A DNA stretch of 64,000 bases from Streptomyces sp. NBC_01142 (GTDB lineage Bacteria > Actinomycetota > Actinomycetes > Streptomycetales > Streptomycetaceae), in NCBI RefSeq assembly GCF_026341125.1, contig NZ_JAPEOR010000001.1:434001-498000 (forward strand), in the 5' to 3' direction. How positions within the stretch are numbered: the stretch's first letter is position 1; each line of letters opens with the position of its first letter. Below the pieces are notes generated by a model, which was not told the DNA's origin, searched no databases, and saw only the letters and a list, made by a program, of their open reading frames with translations. Below, piece after piece: positions 45,745-55,051 of this stretch. The position numbers and the translations under genes are program-made.

Positions 45745-46113
45745 TCAGGCATGGTGGCTCCTCATGTGCGCGTGTCCCAGGTCGATGATGACGTTCAACG
45801 CGGCGGTCGTCGCGGTCTCGTCGTGCGCCTGGAACGCCTTGCTGAAGTGCTCGGACCCCGCACAGAGAGCGAGGACCTCCAGGGCCTGGGCGATGAGGGG
45901 GACGAGTTCCTCGTCGCAGAACGGGTGCTCTGCGTCGATGCGAGCCTGGAAGGCCGCCTCGAACGAGTCGTACTCGTCGTCGTAGGCCCAGGTGTCGAGA
46001 CTCCGGAGCAACGGGAACCGCGCCTCGGCCTCCCACTTGGCCAGCGAGACCTCGTCGTAGCCGGGAGGGTGATCGCGGTCCGCGACGCGCAGCAGCATGG
46101 CGAGATCCGTCAT
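45745..46113 (-). CDS. Small acidic protein, unknown, possible immunity protein
   Basis: 122 residues from ATG overlapping the upstream stop (ATGA). Acidic and helical, with WEAEARFPLLRSLDTWAYDD and HPFCDEELVPLIAQALEVLA. No recognised domain. Size, acidity and location between toxin/immunity genes suggest an orphan immunity protein (inference). Its last codons include the 17-bp repeat shared with 39742. Confidence 0.65.
   Translation of the reverse strand: MTDLAMLLRVADRDHPPGYDEVSLAKWEAEARFPLLRSLDTWAYDDEYDSFEAAFQARIDAEHPFCDEELVPLIAQALEVLALCAGSEHFSKAFQAHDETATTAALNVIIDLGHAHMRSHHA
45752..45768. repeat. 17-bp repeat, copy B
   Basis: TGGTGGCTCCTCATGTG, identical to 39742-39758. Confidence 0.6.
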
Positions 46114-46400
46114 GAACCTGGGAACGCTCCTGCCGCCTGCGGCGGTGGTCCATGCCTCGCGGGCGTGCTGCGGCAGCCGTCGAAGAACGCGTCGGTGAAC
46201 GTCACCGCCATGTAGTCGAGCTGCGAGGCGAGGGTCTGAAAGGCCCTCCGCCAGGGGGCGTCCCAGTGCTCGGTCCGCAGAACGCGCTTGAGGCGCAGGA
46301 CCTGCCACTCCAGCGGATCGTCATCACGGGCGGCCAGGCTCACCAGTTGGAAGAGCGGTCCGCCGGTGAATATGCCCTCGGGGTGCAACGCCATGCTCAT
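46110..46400 (-). CDS. Small protein of unknown function
   Basis: 96 residues, likely start MSMALHPEGIFTGGPLFQLV. Contains WQVLRLKRVLRTEHWDAPWR and YMAVTFTDAFFDG. The frame is open far upstream, but that part is a shadow of the next gene. Coupled to the 122-residue gene downstream. Function unknown. Confidence 0.6.
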   Translation of the reverse strand: MSMALHPEGIFTGGPLFQLVSLAARDDDPLEWQVLRLKRVLRTEHWDAPWRRAFQTLASQLDYMAVTFTDAFFDGCRSTPARHGPPPQAAGAFPGS

Positions 46401-46444
46401 TCGCTCTCGTTCGGGGGCGACCGCCGCGACCGCCGGGGCATCGC

Positions 46445-47017
46445 TCAGATGGGATTGAACGACCAGAAGATCCCGACCTCCGCGTCGGAAACCACGACGA
46501 GCCCGTAGTCGGCGGTGTACCGCGTGAGGGCCGACCAGCACGAAACCTTGCAGCCGAGGTCGGGTGCCGGTGTCGTTTCTACATCGTCCGCGTTCGTGTA
46601 GCACTCGAATTGCTGCCCGTATCGGGCCAGCAGGGTGTGTGCGTCGGCGATCAGGCTCTCCGCCCGGTCGGGAAAGCCCGGCGCCGACCGCAGATCGCAC
46701 CAGTCGTCCGTCATCGCCGCGAGAAGTACCGGTGCGGTGTCGCAAGTGATCTGGGTCAGCGACTCGTTCAGCAGCTCCGTGCTGGGTGCGTCGAAGGGGA
46801 AGGCAGGGCCGTGCCGTGCGATCTCGTCCGCGTTGTCCCTGTCCCGGTCCAGCACCGACCAGCCCCGAGGGTCGATGAAGTCCCGGTTCATCACGGCCAC
46901 GGCATCGAGCAGCCAATCCGGGTGCACGCGCGGGCCCGTGGCCACGAGGGAGTACGTGTCCTCGAACAGCCGGAGTGCTGCGGATTCCCACGCAGCACGG
47001 GCAGTGTTCCCCGTCAC
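46445..47017 (-). CDS. Unrecognised 190-residue protein
   Basis: GTG start overlapping the upstream CdiI-like stop (GTGA). Soluble, helical, acidic; segments RLFEDTYSLVATGPRVHPDW and YTADYGLVVVSDAEVGIFWS. No motif I can name. Translational coupling to a CdiI fragment places it in the same immunity cassette. Confidence 0.65.
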   Translation of the reverse strand: MTGNTARAAWESAALRLFEDTYSLVATGPRVHPDWLLDAVAVMNRDFIDPRGWSVLDRDRDNADEIARHGPAFPFDAPSTELLNESLTQITCDTAPVLLAAMTDDWCDLRSAPGFPDRAESLIADAHTLLARYGQQFECYTNADDVETTPAPDLGCKVSCWSALTRYTADYGLVVVSDAEVGIFWSFNPI

Positions 47018-47301
47018 CGCTGACGGAGTCGCTGGGCCGGCTCGGTGAGCCATGCGCCGGGTCCGTACGGCGCGGGCGGGTCGACCTCCATGCCCAGTTC
47101 CTTCAGGGCGAGGGCGTAGTCCGGCTCCTCCAGCGGGAGCGTGAGCAAGAGCAGCAGAGCCTCCTGCAACTCGGCGGCCTGCGCGGACATTTCCCGGTGG
47201 CATCCGTTCGGATGCTCGCTCGCGGCTCCGGCCCGCACGAGGAGTCTGGAGATCGCTCCGTTGTTGAACACGGCTCCGGTGTGTGTGATCACTCTGTGCA
47301 T
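47014..47301 (-). pseudogene. Truncated CdiI-type immunity gene
   Basis: 95 residues. Only the C-terminal part (LTLPLEEPDYALALKELGME, VDPPAPYGPGAWLTE) matches the CdiI-type protein at 39940-40581; the first about 120 residues are missing and replaced by an unrelated 40-residue start. It has a GGAGG site, so it may still be expressed. Coupled to the next gene. Confidence 0.7.
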
Positions 47302-47420
47302 GCTAGGGCGCCTCCGGCATGGAGGTCAGCACGATGAACGGGGGAGGTCGGTGCGGTCTCCGATGTAACTGCCTCTCACGCCCGGATAGTTGCACCCGCA
47401 AGCTGGAACGGTGGGACGGC

Positions 47421-48599
47421 TTACGCCGGACGTCCGATCAGCATCGTCGGCGCCCCCGCCACCCGCGTCAGGAACACCGTCGCGGCGTTCCGCCCCTGCG
47501 GCTTCACCTTGCGCCGCAGCTCCTCCGGCTCCACCGCCGAGCCGCGCTTCTTCACCGTCAGGACGCCGACCTCGCGCTCCCGCAGCAGGGCCTTCAGCTT
47601 CTTGAGGTTGAAGGGGAGCTCGTCGGTGATCTCGTAGGCGGTGGCGTACGGCGTCGGCCGCAGCTCGTCCGCCGTGATGTACGCGATCGTGTCGTCGATC
47701 AGCCCGCCGGACAGCTCCTCGGCGACCTCGGCGACCAGATGGGCGCGGATCACCGCGCCATCGGGTTCGTACAGGAAGCGGCCGACGGTGCGGACCGCCG
47801 GGTCGGGCAGGCCGCGGCCGGTCAGTGAGCGTGGGCCCGGCAGCAGGGTCGCGGTGATCGTGCCCGGCGTCGTACCGAACCAGAGCACCGCCTCCTTCAC
47901 GTCGCCGCCGTCCGAGATCCACTCCGCCCCGGCTTCCTCCGGGACAGCCTCGTGCGGGATGCCGGGGGCGATCTTGAGGGCGGCGTGGGGGCGGGTGCGG
48001 GCCGCGCCGATCGCCCAGGAGAGGGGCGGGGAGTACGCCTCCGGGTCGAAGATCCGCCCCCGGCCGCCGCGCCGCGCCGGGTCCACGAACACCGCGTCGT
48101 ACGCGGCCGTGTCGGTCTCCGTGACATCCGCGCACCGGACCTCGATGAGGTCCGCGAGGCCGAGCGCTTCCGCGTTTGCACGTGCGACTTCGGCCGTCAG
48201 TGGGTCCCGGTCCACCGCGAGGACCGAGATACCCGCCCGGGCGAGCGCGATCGCATCGCCGCCGATGCCGCTGCACAGGTCGGCCACGCTGCGTACGCCC
48301 AGGGCGGCGAAGCGCCCCGCGCGGTATGCGGCGACCGAGGAGCGGGTCGCCTGCTCGACGCCGTTGGGGGTGAAGAACATCCGCCCGGCGTCCTCGGCGC
48401 CGAACTTCGGCACCGCGCGCTGCCGCAGCCGCGCCTGTCCGAGAGCTGCGGAGACCAGTTCCGCCGGGTGGTCGCGGCGCAGCCGGGTGGCTACGGCCAG
48501 TTCCTGGGCGGGGTCGTAGTCGCGCAGCTCGGCGAGCAGTGCCCGGCCCTCGCCGGTGCGGAGTGCGGAGAAGGAGCCGAGGGCGTCGAGGTCGTTCAC
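47421..48599 (-). CDS. Class I SAM-dependent methyltransferase with THUMP-like C-terminal domain
   Basis: 392 residues, GTG start. Methyltransferase motif I is SVADLCSGIGGDAIALARAG, motif II VDRDPLTAEVARANAEALG, with VFVDPARRGGRGRIFDPE. The C-terminal about 110 residues (RKVKPQGRNAATVFLTRVAG) form the THUMP-like domain. RNA is the likely substrate class (inference). It is the right anchor of the variable island; a fragment of a second copy is at 45183. Confidence 0.88.
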   Translation of the reverse strand: MNDLDALGSFSALRTGEGRALLAELRDYDPAQELAVATRLRRDHPAELVSAALGQARLRQRAVPKFGAEDAGRMFFTPNGVEQATRSSVAAYRAGRFAALGVRSVADLCSGIGGDAIALARAGISVLAVDRDPLTAEVARANAEALGLADLIEVRCADVTETDTAAYDAVFVDPARRGGRGRIFDPEAYSPPLSWAIGAARTRPHAALKIAPGIPHEAVPEEAGAEWISDGGDVKEAVLWFGTTPGTITATLLPGPRSLTGRGLPDPAVRTVGRFLYEPDGAVIRAHLVAEVAEELSGGLIDDTIAYITADELRPTPYATAYEITDELPFNLKKLKALLREREVGVLTVKKRGSAVEPEELRRKVKPQGRNAATVFLTRVAGAPTMLIGRPA

Positions 48600-48689
48600 C
48601 GGCCCATTGTGGGCCAGGCGGGGGATGGTGCGCCTCCGGTCGCGGTGTCGGCCCGGAGCCGGGGCTCCGCGCTGACAGGATGCGGCGCC

Positions 48690-49634
48690 ATGCAGCTAGT
48701 CAGACAAAACGTAAAGAATCCCGCATACCGGGGTCGTGCGATCCTGGCCGCGCTCGTCGTCGCTGCCCTCGGCTCCAGCTGTGCGGCCGGTTCCTCGGAC
48801 GGTTCTGCCGGCGCGAAGCCCGCACCCGGTCAGCAGGCGCAGAAGCAGGCGCAGAAGCAGGCGCCGGAGGGTCCGTCCGGCGCGCTCTCCGGGTATGTGA
48901 AGAAGGTCAAGCGCGCGCAGAAGGCACGCGCCGTCGCCGCCAGGAAGTGGGGCCTGGCGAAGACGCCGCTCGCCGCGCCCATGCCGCCCGCCGTCAAACC
49001 CGAGATCACCACCCGCAAGGGGTTCGAGATCGAGGACGCGGAGGACCTGCCGCCCGTCTTCACCACCGTGCCGGTCAAGGAAAAAGTCGTCTTCCTGACC
49101 ATCGACGACGGCGCGGAGAAGGACCCCGACCTGCTGCGGATGATGTCCGATCTGCAGCTCCCGTACAGCGCCTTCCTCAGCGATTACGTGATCAACGACA
49201 ACTACGGCTACTTCGAGGAGATGCAGGACCGCGGGGTCTCCCTGCACAACCACACCCTCAACCACCGCTACCTGCCCGGCCTTTCGTACAAGGCGCAGAA
49301 GCGGGAGATCTGCGGTCAGCAGGACAAGATCGAGCGGCGGTACGGGAAGCGGCCCCCGCTCTTCCGTCCGCCGTACGGCAACTACAACGAGGACACCCTG
49401 CGCGCTGCCCGGTCGTGCGGCGTCAAGGCCGTGCCCCTGTGGGCCGCCGAGGCGTTCCCTGATCACATGGAGTGGCGCGAGTGGGACCGGGATCTGCATC
49501 CCGGCGACATCATCCTCACTCACTTCCGTGGCAAGGGGGACTGGGAGGGCTCGATGCCCGACATGATCCGCCGGGTCATGAAGACGGTCACCGGCAAGGG
49601 CTACGCGGTGGCAAGGCTGGAGGACTACGTATGA
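48690..49634 (+). CDS. Lipoprotein polysaccharide deacetylase
   Basis: 314 residues. The signal peptide ends in a lipobox (AALGSSC at about residue 31). A low-complexity Gln/Lys/Ala linker precedes the NodB-type domain: FLTIDDGAEKDPDLLRM (catalytic/metal Asp-Asp), VSLHNHTLNHRYL (metal His-x3-His), RPPYGNYNEDTL and DIILTHF. The target is probably peptidoglycan or another cell-wall glycan (inference). Divergent from the methyltransferase. Confidence 0.9.
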   Translation: MQLVRQNVKNPAYRGRAILAALVVAALGSSCAAGSSDGSAGAKPAPGQQAQKQAQKQAPEGPSGALSGYVKKVKRAQKARAVAARKWGLAKTPLAAPMPPAVKPEITTRKGFEIEDAEDLPPVFTTVPVKEKVVFLTIDDGAEKDPDLLRMMSDLQLPYSAFLSDYVINDNYGYFEEMQDRGVSLHNHTLNHRYLPGLSYKAQKREICGQQDKIERRYGKRPPLFRPPYGNYNEDTLRAARSCGVKAVPLWAAEAFPDHMEWREWDRDLHPGDIILTHFRGKGDWEGSMPDMIRRVMKTVTGKGYAVARLEDYV

Positions 49635-49638
49635 GGCG

Positions 49639-49680
49639 AGCGCACCGGCTGCCGGCCGGAATGCCGGCAGCCGGTGCGCT
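49639..49680 (+). terminator. Terminator after the deacetylase gene
   Basis: 18-bp perfect stem (AGCGCACCGGCTGCCGGC/GCCGGCAGCCGGTGCGCT) with a 6-nt loop, 4 bp after the stop codon. Confidence 0.85.
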
Positions 49681-49722
49681 TCTGGGGCAGGACACGCCCG
49701 CTTCTGGGGCAGGACACGCCCG
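49679..49722. repeat. Perfect 22-bp tandem duplication
   Basis: CTTCTGGGGCAGGACACGCC plus CG, twice without a mismatch, starting at the foot of the deacetylase terminator. Recent duplication is likely. Confidence 0.85.
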
Positions 49723-49795
49723 CGCCGTCGTACGGAACCAAGTCGCCCGGACCCCCGTTGTCCGTATCGAGATCGAACCGACGCCACGGCACTTA

Positions 49796-49822
49796 TTGGC
49801 ACTCCGCTTGACCGAGTGCTAA
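49796..49822. promoter_or_regulatory. CIRCE element 1 (HrcA operator)
   Basis: TTGGCACTC, 9-bp spacer, GAGTGCTAA: the CIRCE inverted repeat bound by HrcA. It overlaps the -35 of the groES promoter. Confidence 0.95.
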
Positions 49823-49837
49823 TCGCGGTCATAGTCT
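49808..49837 (+). promoter_or_regulatory. HrdB-type promoter of groES-groEL1
   Basis: -35 TTGACC (49808-49813), 18 bp, -10 TAGTCT (49832-49837), lying between and within two CIRCE operators. The same hexamers occur at the rplM promoter. Confidence 0.8.
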
Positions 49838-49842
49838 CAGGT

Positions 49843-49869
49843 CTGGCACTCCCCACTGGAGAGTGCCAA
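49843..49869. promoter_or_regulatory. CIRCE element 2 (HrcA operator)
   Basis: CTGGCACTC, 9-bp spacer, GAGTGCCAA, 20 bp after the first element and downstream of the -10, in the expected 5' untranslated region. Confidence 0.93.
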
Positions 49870-49968
49870 CACAGCGACGGGCAGGTCCGGCACCCGCGAC
49901 GACGGATCCACCTGGTCGCCACCTCAGACAGTTAACCCCGTGAGATCTCCGAAGGGGGAGGTCGGATC

Positions 49969-50277
49969 GTGACGACCGCCAGCTCCAAGGTTGCCATCAA
50001 GCCGCTCGAGGACCGCATTGTGGTCCAGCCGCTCGACGCCGAGCAGACCACGGCCTCTGGCCTGGTCATCCCGGACACTGCGAAGGAGAAGCCCCAGGAG
50101 GGCGTCGTCCTTGCGGTGGGCCCGGGTCGCTTCGAGAACGGCGAGCGGCTTCCGCTCGACGTGAACGTCGGCGATGTCGTGCTGTACAGCAAGTACGGCG
50201 GCACCGAAGTCAAGTACAACGGCGAGGAGTACCTCGTCCTCTCGGCTCGCGACGTTCTCGCGATCGTCGAGAAGTAG
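49969..50277 (+). CDS. groES: Co-chaperonin GroES
   Basis: 102 residues, GTG start after gaaggggga. [20 protein letters not shown] (with the mobile loop around TTASGLVIP) and [20 protein letters not shown] are diagnostic. Forms the lid of the GroEL chamber. About 130 bp of leader with two CIRCE sites precedes it. Confidence 0.97.
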   Translation: MTTASSKVAIKPLEDRIVVQPLDAEQTTASGLVIPDTAKEKPQEGVVLAVGPGRFENGERLPLDVNVGDVVLYSKYGGTEVKYNGEEYLVLSARDVLAIVEK

Positions 50278-50334
50278 GTCGGGGTCTGGGGGTCGCCCCC
50301 CAGAAGTCTCCGCACCCCAGTTTGCATTGATGAT

Positions 50335-50384
50335 CTGCGCCCCTGGCCCCCGCGACATATGTAGCCGGGTGCCCAGGGGCGCAG
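50335..50384 (+). ncRNA. Hairpin in the groES-groEL1 gap
   Basis: 12-bp perfect stem CTGCGCCCCTGG/CCAGGGGCGCAG with a 26-nt loop, ending 27 bp before groEL1. Could be a processing or attenuation structure allowing different groES and groEL1 levels. Type label is approximate. Confidence 0.55.
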
Positions 50385-50393
50385 TTCGTTTGA

Positions 50394-52034
<1,641 letters not shown>

Positions 52035-52095
52035 CGCTCAGCGGCTCACGCTGCGCAGTCGCTCGGCCGCGGCGCAGTCGCGCCGCGGCCGGCAG

Positions 52096-52146
52096 AGGAA
52101 GGCCCCTGTTCCCGCTCGTGCGAGCGACGGGAACGGGGGCCTTCCT
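52096..52146 (+). terminator. Terminator after groEL1
   Basis: Long stem: AGGAAGGCCCC and GTTCCCG on the left pair with CGGGAAC and GGGGGCCTTCCT on the right, followed by gttt, 62 bp after groEL1. Confidence 0.8.
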
Positions 52147-52152
52147 GTTTGC

Positions 52153-52235
52153 CGGACGGGTACGGCTCGATGGCTACGGCCGGACGGGTACAGCTCGATG
52201 GCTACGGCTTGACGGCTGTGGCTCGATGGCTGGTC
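52153..52235. repeat. 28-bp tandem repeat, two to three copies
   Basis: CGGACGGGTACGGCTCGATG plus GCTACGGC (52153-52180), a copy with one change (52181-52208), and a decayed third copy reaching the stop codon of the minus-strand gene at 52234. Confidence 0.8.
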
Positions 52236-52926
52236 AGAGCGCGCCGAGCTGCCGCATCAGGCGCATGGCGTCGTAGTGCCACCAGCCTTCCTGGATCATT
52301 CCGTCATGGAACCGGAAGATCGTGTTACCGGTCATGGTGCACACCTTGCCCGTCGGCGGGATGCCCATGAAGTCGCCCTGGTGTGTGCCGGTCCAGGTCC
52401 ACCGCGTCGCCACGTTGTCCCCCTGGGCAATCTGGTCGTCGAGGTTGAACGTGAAGTCGAAGGCGGCGCGCCACCGGGTGAGGTCCTGCCGGATGATGTC
52501 GGACCCGATCACGGTCTCCTCTTCCTTCAGGATGTCGTGGTCCCGGTAGTCGGCCGCGAACACCTCGTCGATGGCGTCGAGGTTGCCTCCGACGGCGAGC
52601 TCGTGGAAGAACCGGCGGGCGGTTGCCGTGTTCAGCTGTTCGTCCCGGACGATGTCGAGGTCGGTGAACGACGGCATTCCGTCGCAGAGCGCCACCATCT
52701 CCTGGAAGATCCGGTCGGTTTCCGGCAGATGAGAGTTCTTCATCGCCTCTTCGTACGACCCGAATTCGACGATCTCGACGTAGTGGGACCCGTCGGAGCG
52801 GTCCTTGCCGATGACGCTGTGGGTGGCCGTCCGCTTGCCCTGAGTCTGCTCGACCCACTTGTCCATGAGCTGGTTCATACCGTCGAATCGCTCGGTCTTG
52901 TAGTCGATTATCTGTACGAATTTCAT
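52234..52926 (-). CDS. Two-domain protein: ferredoxin-like monooxygenase-type plus SnoaL-like
   Basis: 230 residues, ATG start with gggaggcgcc upstream. The N-terminal about 95 residues (MKFVQIIDYKTERFDGMNQL, VEIVEFGSYEEAMKNS) resemble a dimeric alpha-beta barrel. The C-terminal about 130 residues are SnoaL/NTF2-like (ATARRFFHELAVGGNLDAID, WTWTGTHQGDFMGIPPTGK). No pathway genes lie nearby, so the substrate is unknown. Confidence 0.82.
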   Translation of the reverse strand: MKFVQIIDYKTERFDGMNQLMDKWVEQTQGKRTATHSVIGKDRSDGSHYVEIVEFGSYEEAMKNSHLPETDRIFQEMVALCDGMPSFTDLDIVRDEQLNTATARRFFHELAVGGNLDAIDEVFAADYRDHDILKEEETVIGSDIIRQDLTRWRAAFDFTFNLDDQIAQGDNVATRWTWTGTHQGDFMGIPPTGKVCTMTGNTIFRFHDGMIQEGWWHYDAMRLMRQLGAL

Positions 52927-52987
52927 GGCGCCTCCCGGCTTGGGTGGGATGCGTCCATTTTAGTGATGAATGAGGCTATTGCCTGAT

Positions 52988-54016
52988 TCAGGCCGAGTGG
53001 TTCTGGGCCGCCGGAAGCACCGGGTCCGCAAAGGGCAGACCGGCCGCGAACCGCTCCACCTCGTCCAGCGCCCGGTCGGCCATCCGGTGCAGCTCGCTGC
53101 CGAGAGAGCCCGCCACATGCGGGGTGAGCAGGACGTTCGGCAGCTCGTACAACGGCGAGCCAGGGGGCGGGAGTTCGGGGTCGGTCACATCCAGTACGGC
53201 GTCGAGGCGCCCGGAGACGACCTCCGGAAGCAGCGCCTCCTCGTCGACGAGGGAGCCGCGTGCGGTGTTGATCAGGGTCGCCCCGTCCGGCATGAGCGCG
53301 AGCCGGCGCGCATCGATCATGTGGCGGGTGGCCGGGAGCTGGGGGGCGTGGACGGTGACGATGTCGCTGCGGGCGCAGAGTACGTCCAGCGGGACGGACT
53401 CGACGCCCAGACCTGCGGCCTCTGCCGCGTCCACATACGGGTCGTACAGCAGAACCCGCAGGTCGAACGGGCGCAGCAGCTCGATCACGCGGCGGCCGAT
53501 GCGGGAGGCGCCGACGACTCCGACCGTACGGCCGTAGTTGCCCACGCCGTCGAGCTCCTGGCGCGGGTCGAGGTGGGCGCGCAGCTCCCCGTACCGCTGC
53601 GCCGAGCGCAGCACGCGCTTGCCCGCGAAGAGGATCGCGGCGAGCGTGTACTCGGCGACGGGCAGGGCGTTGGCCGCGGCGGCCGAGGTCACCGCGATGC
53701 CGCGCTCCCAGCAGGCCTCGGTGATGTGGTGCTTGACGGACCCGGCGGCGTGGACGACCGCGCGCAGGCGGGGGGCCGACGCGAGGACCTCGGCGGTGAG
53801 CGGGGTCGTGCCCCAGCAGGTCAGCAGCACCTCGGCTTCGGCAAGTGCGGCCGCCGCAGGGGGTGCTGGGGCGGTCAGGTCGTGGGCGATCAGCTGCGGA
53901 TCGGTGCGGGCGAGGGCGGCGAGGCGGTCGCGGTGGCGGTCGGCGAGCAGACGCTCGGCGATGCCCGGGCCCATCGCCAGCAGCAGCGCCGGGCGATTGT
54001 CAGTGGCGTGGTGCAT
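52988..54016 (-). CDS. D-2-hydroxyacid dehydrogenase family protein
   Basis: 342 residues. Rossmann NAD-binding motif VGVVGASRIGRRVIELLRPF (GxSxxG variant) and the catalytic set: Arg in LINTARGSLVDEEAL, Glu/Asp in VLDVTDPELPPPGS (here Asp follows Thr), His in LLTPHVAGSLGSE. Substrate unknown; relatives include phosphoglycerate and glyoxylate/hydroxypyruvate reductases. Confidence 0.88.
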   Translation of the reverse strand: MHHATDNRPALLLAMGPGIAERLLADRHRDRLAALARTDPQLIAHDLTAPAPPAAAALAEAEVLLTCWGTTPLTAEVLASAPRLRAVVHAAGSVKHHITEACWERGIAVTSAAAANALPVAEYTLAAILFAGKRVLRSAQRYGELRAHLDPRQELDGVGNYGRTVGVVGASRIGRRVIELLRPFDLRVLLYDPYVDAAEAAGLGVESVPLDVLCARSDIVTVHAPQLPATRHMIDARRLALMPDGATLINTARGSLVDEEALLPEVVSGRLDAVLDVTDPELPPPGSPLYELPNVLLTPHVAGSLGSELHRMADRALDEVERFAAGLPFADPVLPAAQNHSA

Positions 54017-54115
54017 GGTGGAACTCGAGCTCCTCGGGAATCACTTGAGGTCACAGGACGCGGCGGGCGGGGCGTTGCCGGAGGGGGTCTTCTCGTACTT
54101 CACCCGGATGCAGGA

Positions 54116-54186
54116 CCCAGGCCCCCGTTCTCACCCAGGCCCCCGTCCTCACCCAGGCCGCCGTTCTCACCCGGCCCCCGTCCTGA
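54116..54186. repeat. 18-bp tandem repeat, about four copies
   Basis: CCCAGGCCCCCGTTCTCA repeats at 54116, 54134, 54152 and, imperfectly, 54170. The 18-bp period keeps all frames, so the array could have been coding (six-residue repeats), but no convincing gene covers it. The rest of the 54017-54267 gap shows nothing I can assign. Confidence 0.75.
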
Positions 54187-54267
54187 ACCCGGCCCACGTC
54201 ACCGTCACCGGCCGCACTCCCTCGACCGAGGTCACCTGGCCGGACAGCACCCGCGGCACCCCGGCCT

Positions 54268-55041
54268 CTACTGCGGACCGTACTTCCGGCCTGTTTTGGA
54301 CGTGACCCCGCCCAGCAGCCCGCGCGGCGCCAGCTTCACCACACCCATCAGCACCTTGTACCGCGGGTCCGGGACGGAGAGCGACTTCCCCCGGGCCAGG
54401 TCCGCCAGCGCCGCCGCCACCAGCTTGTCCGCGTCGAGCCACATCCACCCGGGGATGTTCTCCGTACCCATGCCCGCCCGCTCATGGAACTCGGTGCGTA
54501 CGAAGCCGGGGCACAGCGCCATCAGCCGCACCCCCGAACCCGTCAGATCCCGCGCGGCGCCCTGCGTGAACTGCACGACCCACGCCTTGGAAGCGCCGTA
54601 CGTGCCGCGCGGCACGAACGCCGCGACCGACGCCACGTTCACCACCCCGCCCCGCCCGCGCTCCCGCATCGACTCCGTCGCCGCCGACGTCAGCCGCAGC
54701 ACCGCCTCGCAGTGCACCTTCAGCATCGTCAGCTCGTCGGCCATGGACACTTCCAGGAAGCGCCCCCTGTTCCCGAACCCGGCATTGTTGACCAGCAGAT
54801 CCACCGGGTTCTTGCGGTCACCGAGCCGCTTTTCGACCGACCTGATCCCGTCGTCCTGCGACAGGTCCGCGGTCAGTACCTCCGCCTCGATGGCGTGCCG
54901 GTCGTGCAGCTCGGTGGCCTGTTCCTGCAGCCGCTTGGTGTCACGGGCCACCAGTACCAGGTTGTGTCCCTCGGCGGCGAGCCGCCGCGCGAACGCGGCG
55001 CCGATGCCCGCGGTCGCTCCCGTAATCAGTGCAGTCGTCAT
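54268..55041 (-). CDS. Short-chain dehydrogenase/reductase
   Basis: 257 residues from ATG at 55041 (MTTALITGATAGIGAAFARR); a GTG three codons upstream is possible. Cofactor motif TGATAGIG, NNAGFG, and catalytic Ser in VVNVASVAAF with YGASK (Tyr-x3-Lys). The C-terminal extension resembles the dehydrogenase family related to 17-beta-HSD type 12. Starts 10 bp after the multicopper oxidase stop, so likely cotranscribed. Confidence 0.88.
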   Translation of the reverse strand: MTTALITGATAGIGAAFARRLAAEGHNLVLVARDTKRLQEQATELHDRHAIEAEVLTADLSQDDGIRSVEKRLGDRKNPVDLLVNNAGFGNRGRFLEVSMADELTMLKVHCEAVLRLTSAATESMRERGRGGVVNVASVAAFVPRGTYGASKAWVVQFTQGAARDLTGSGVRLMALCPGFVRTEFHERAGMGTENIPGWMWLDADKLVAAALADLARGKSLSVPDPRYKVLMGVVKLAPRGLLGGVTSKTGRKYGPQ

Positions 55042-55051
55042 AGGCGGCACG

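Noticed and set aside
54167..54448. Minus-strand open frame with plausible residues (VTSVEGVRPVTVTWAGFRTG)
   Set aside because: It overlaps the SDR gene in another frame, has no ribosome-binding site, and ends in the 18-bp tandem repeat. At most a remnant.
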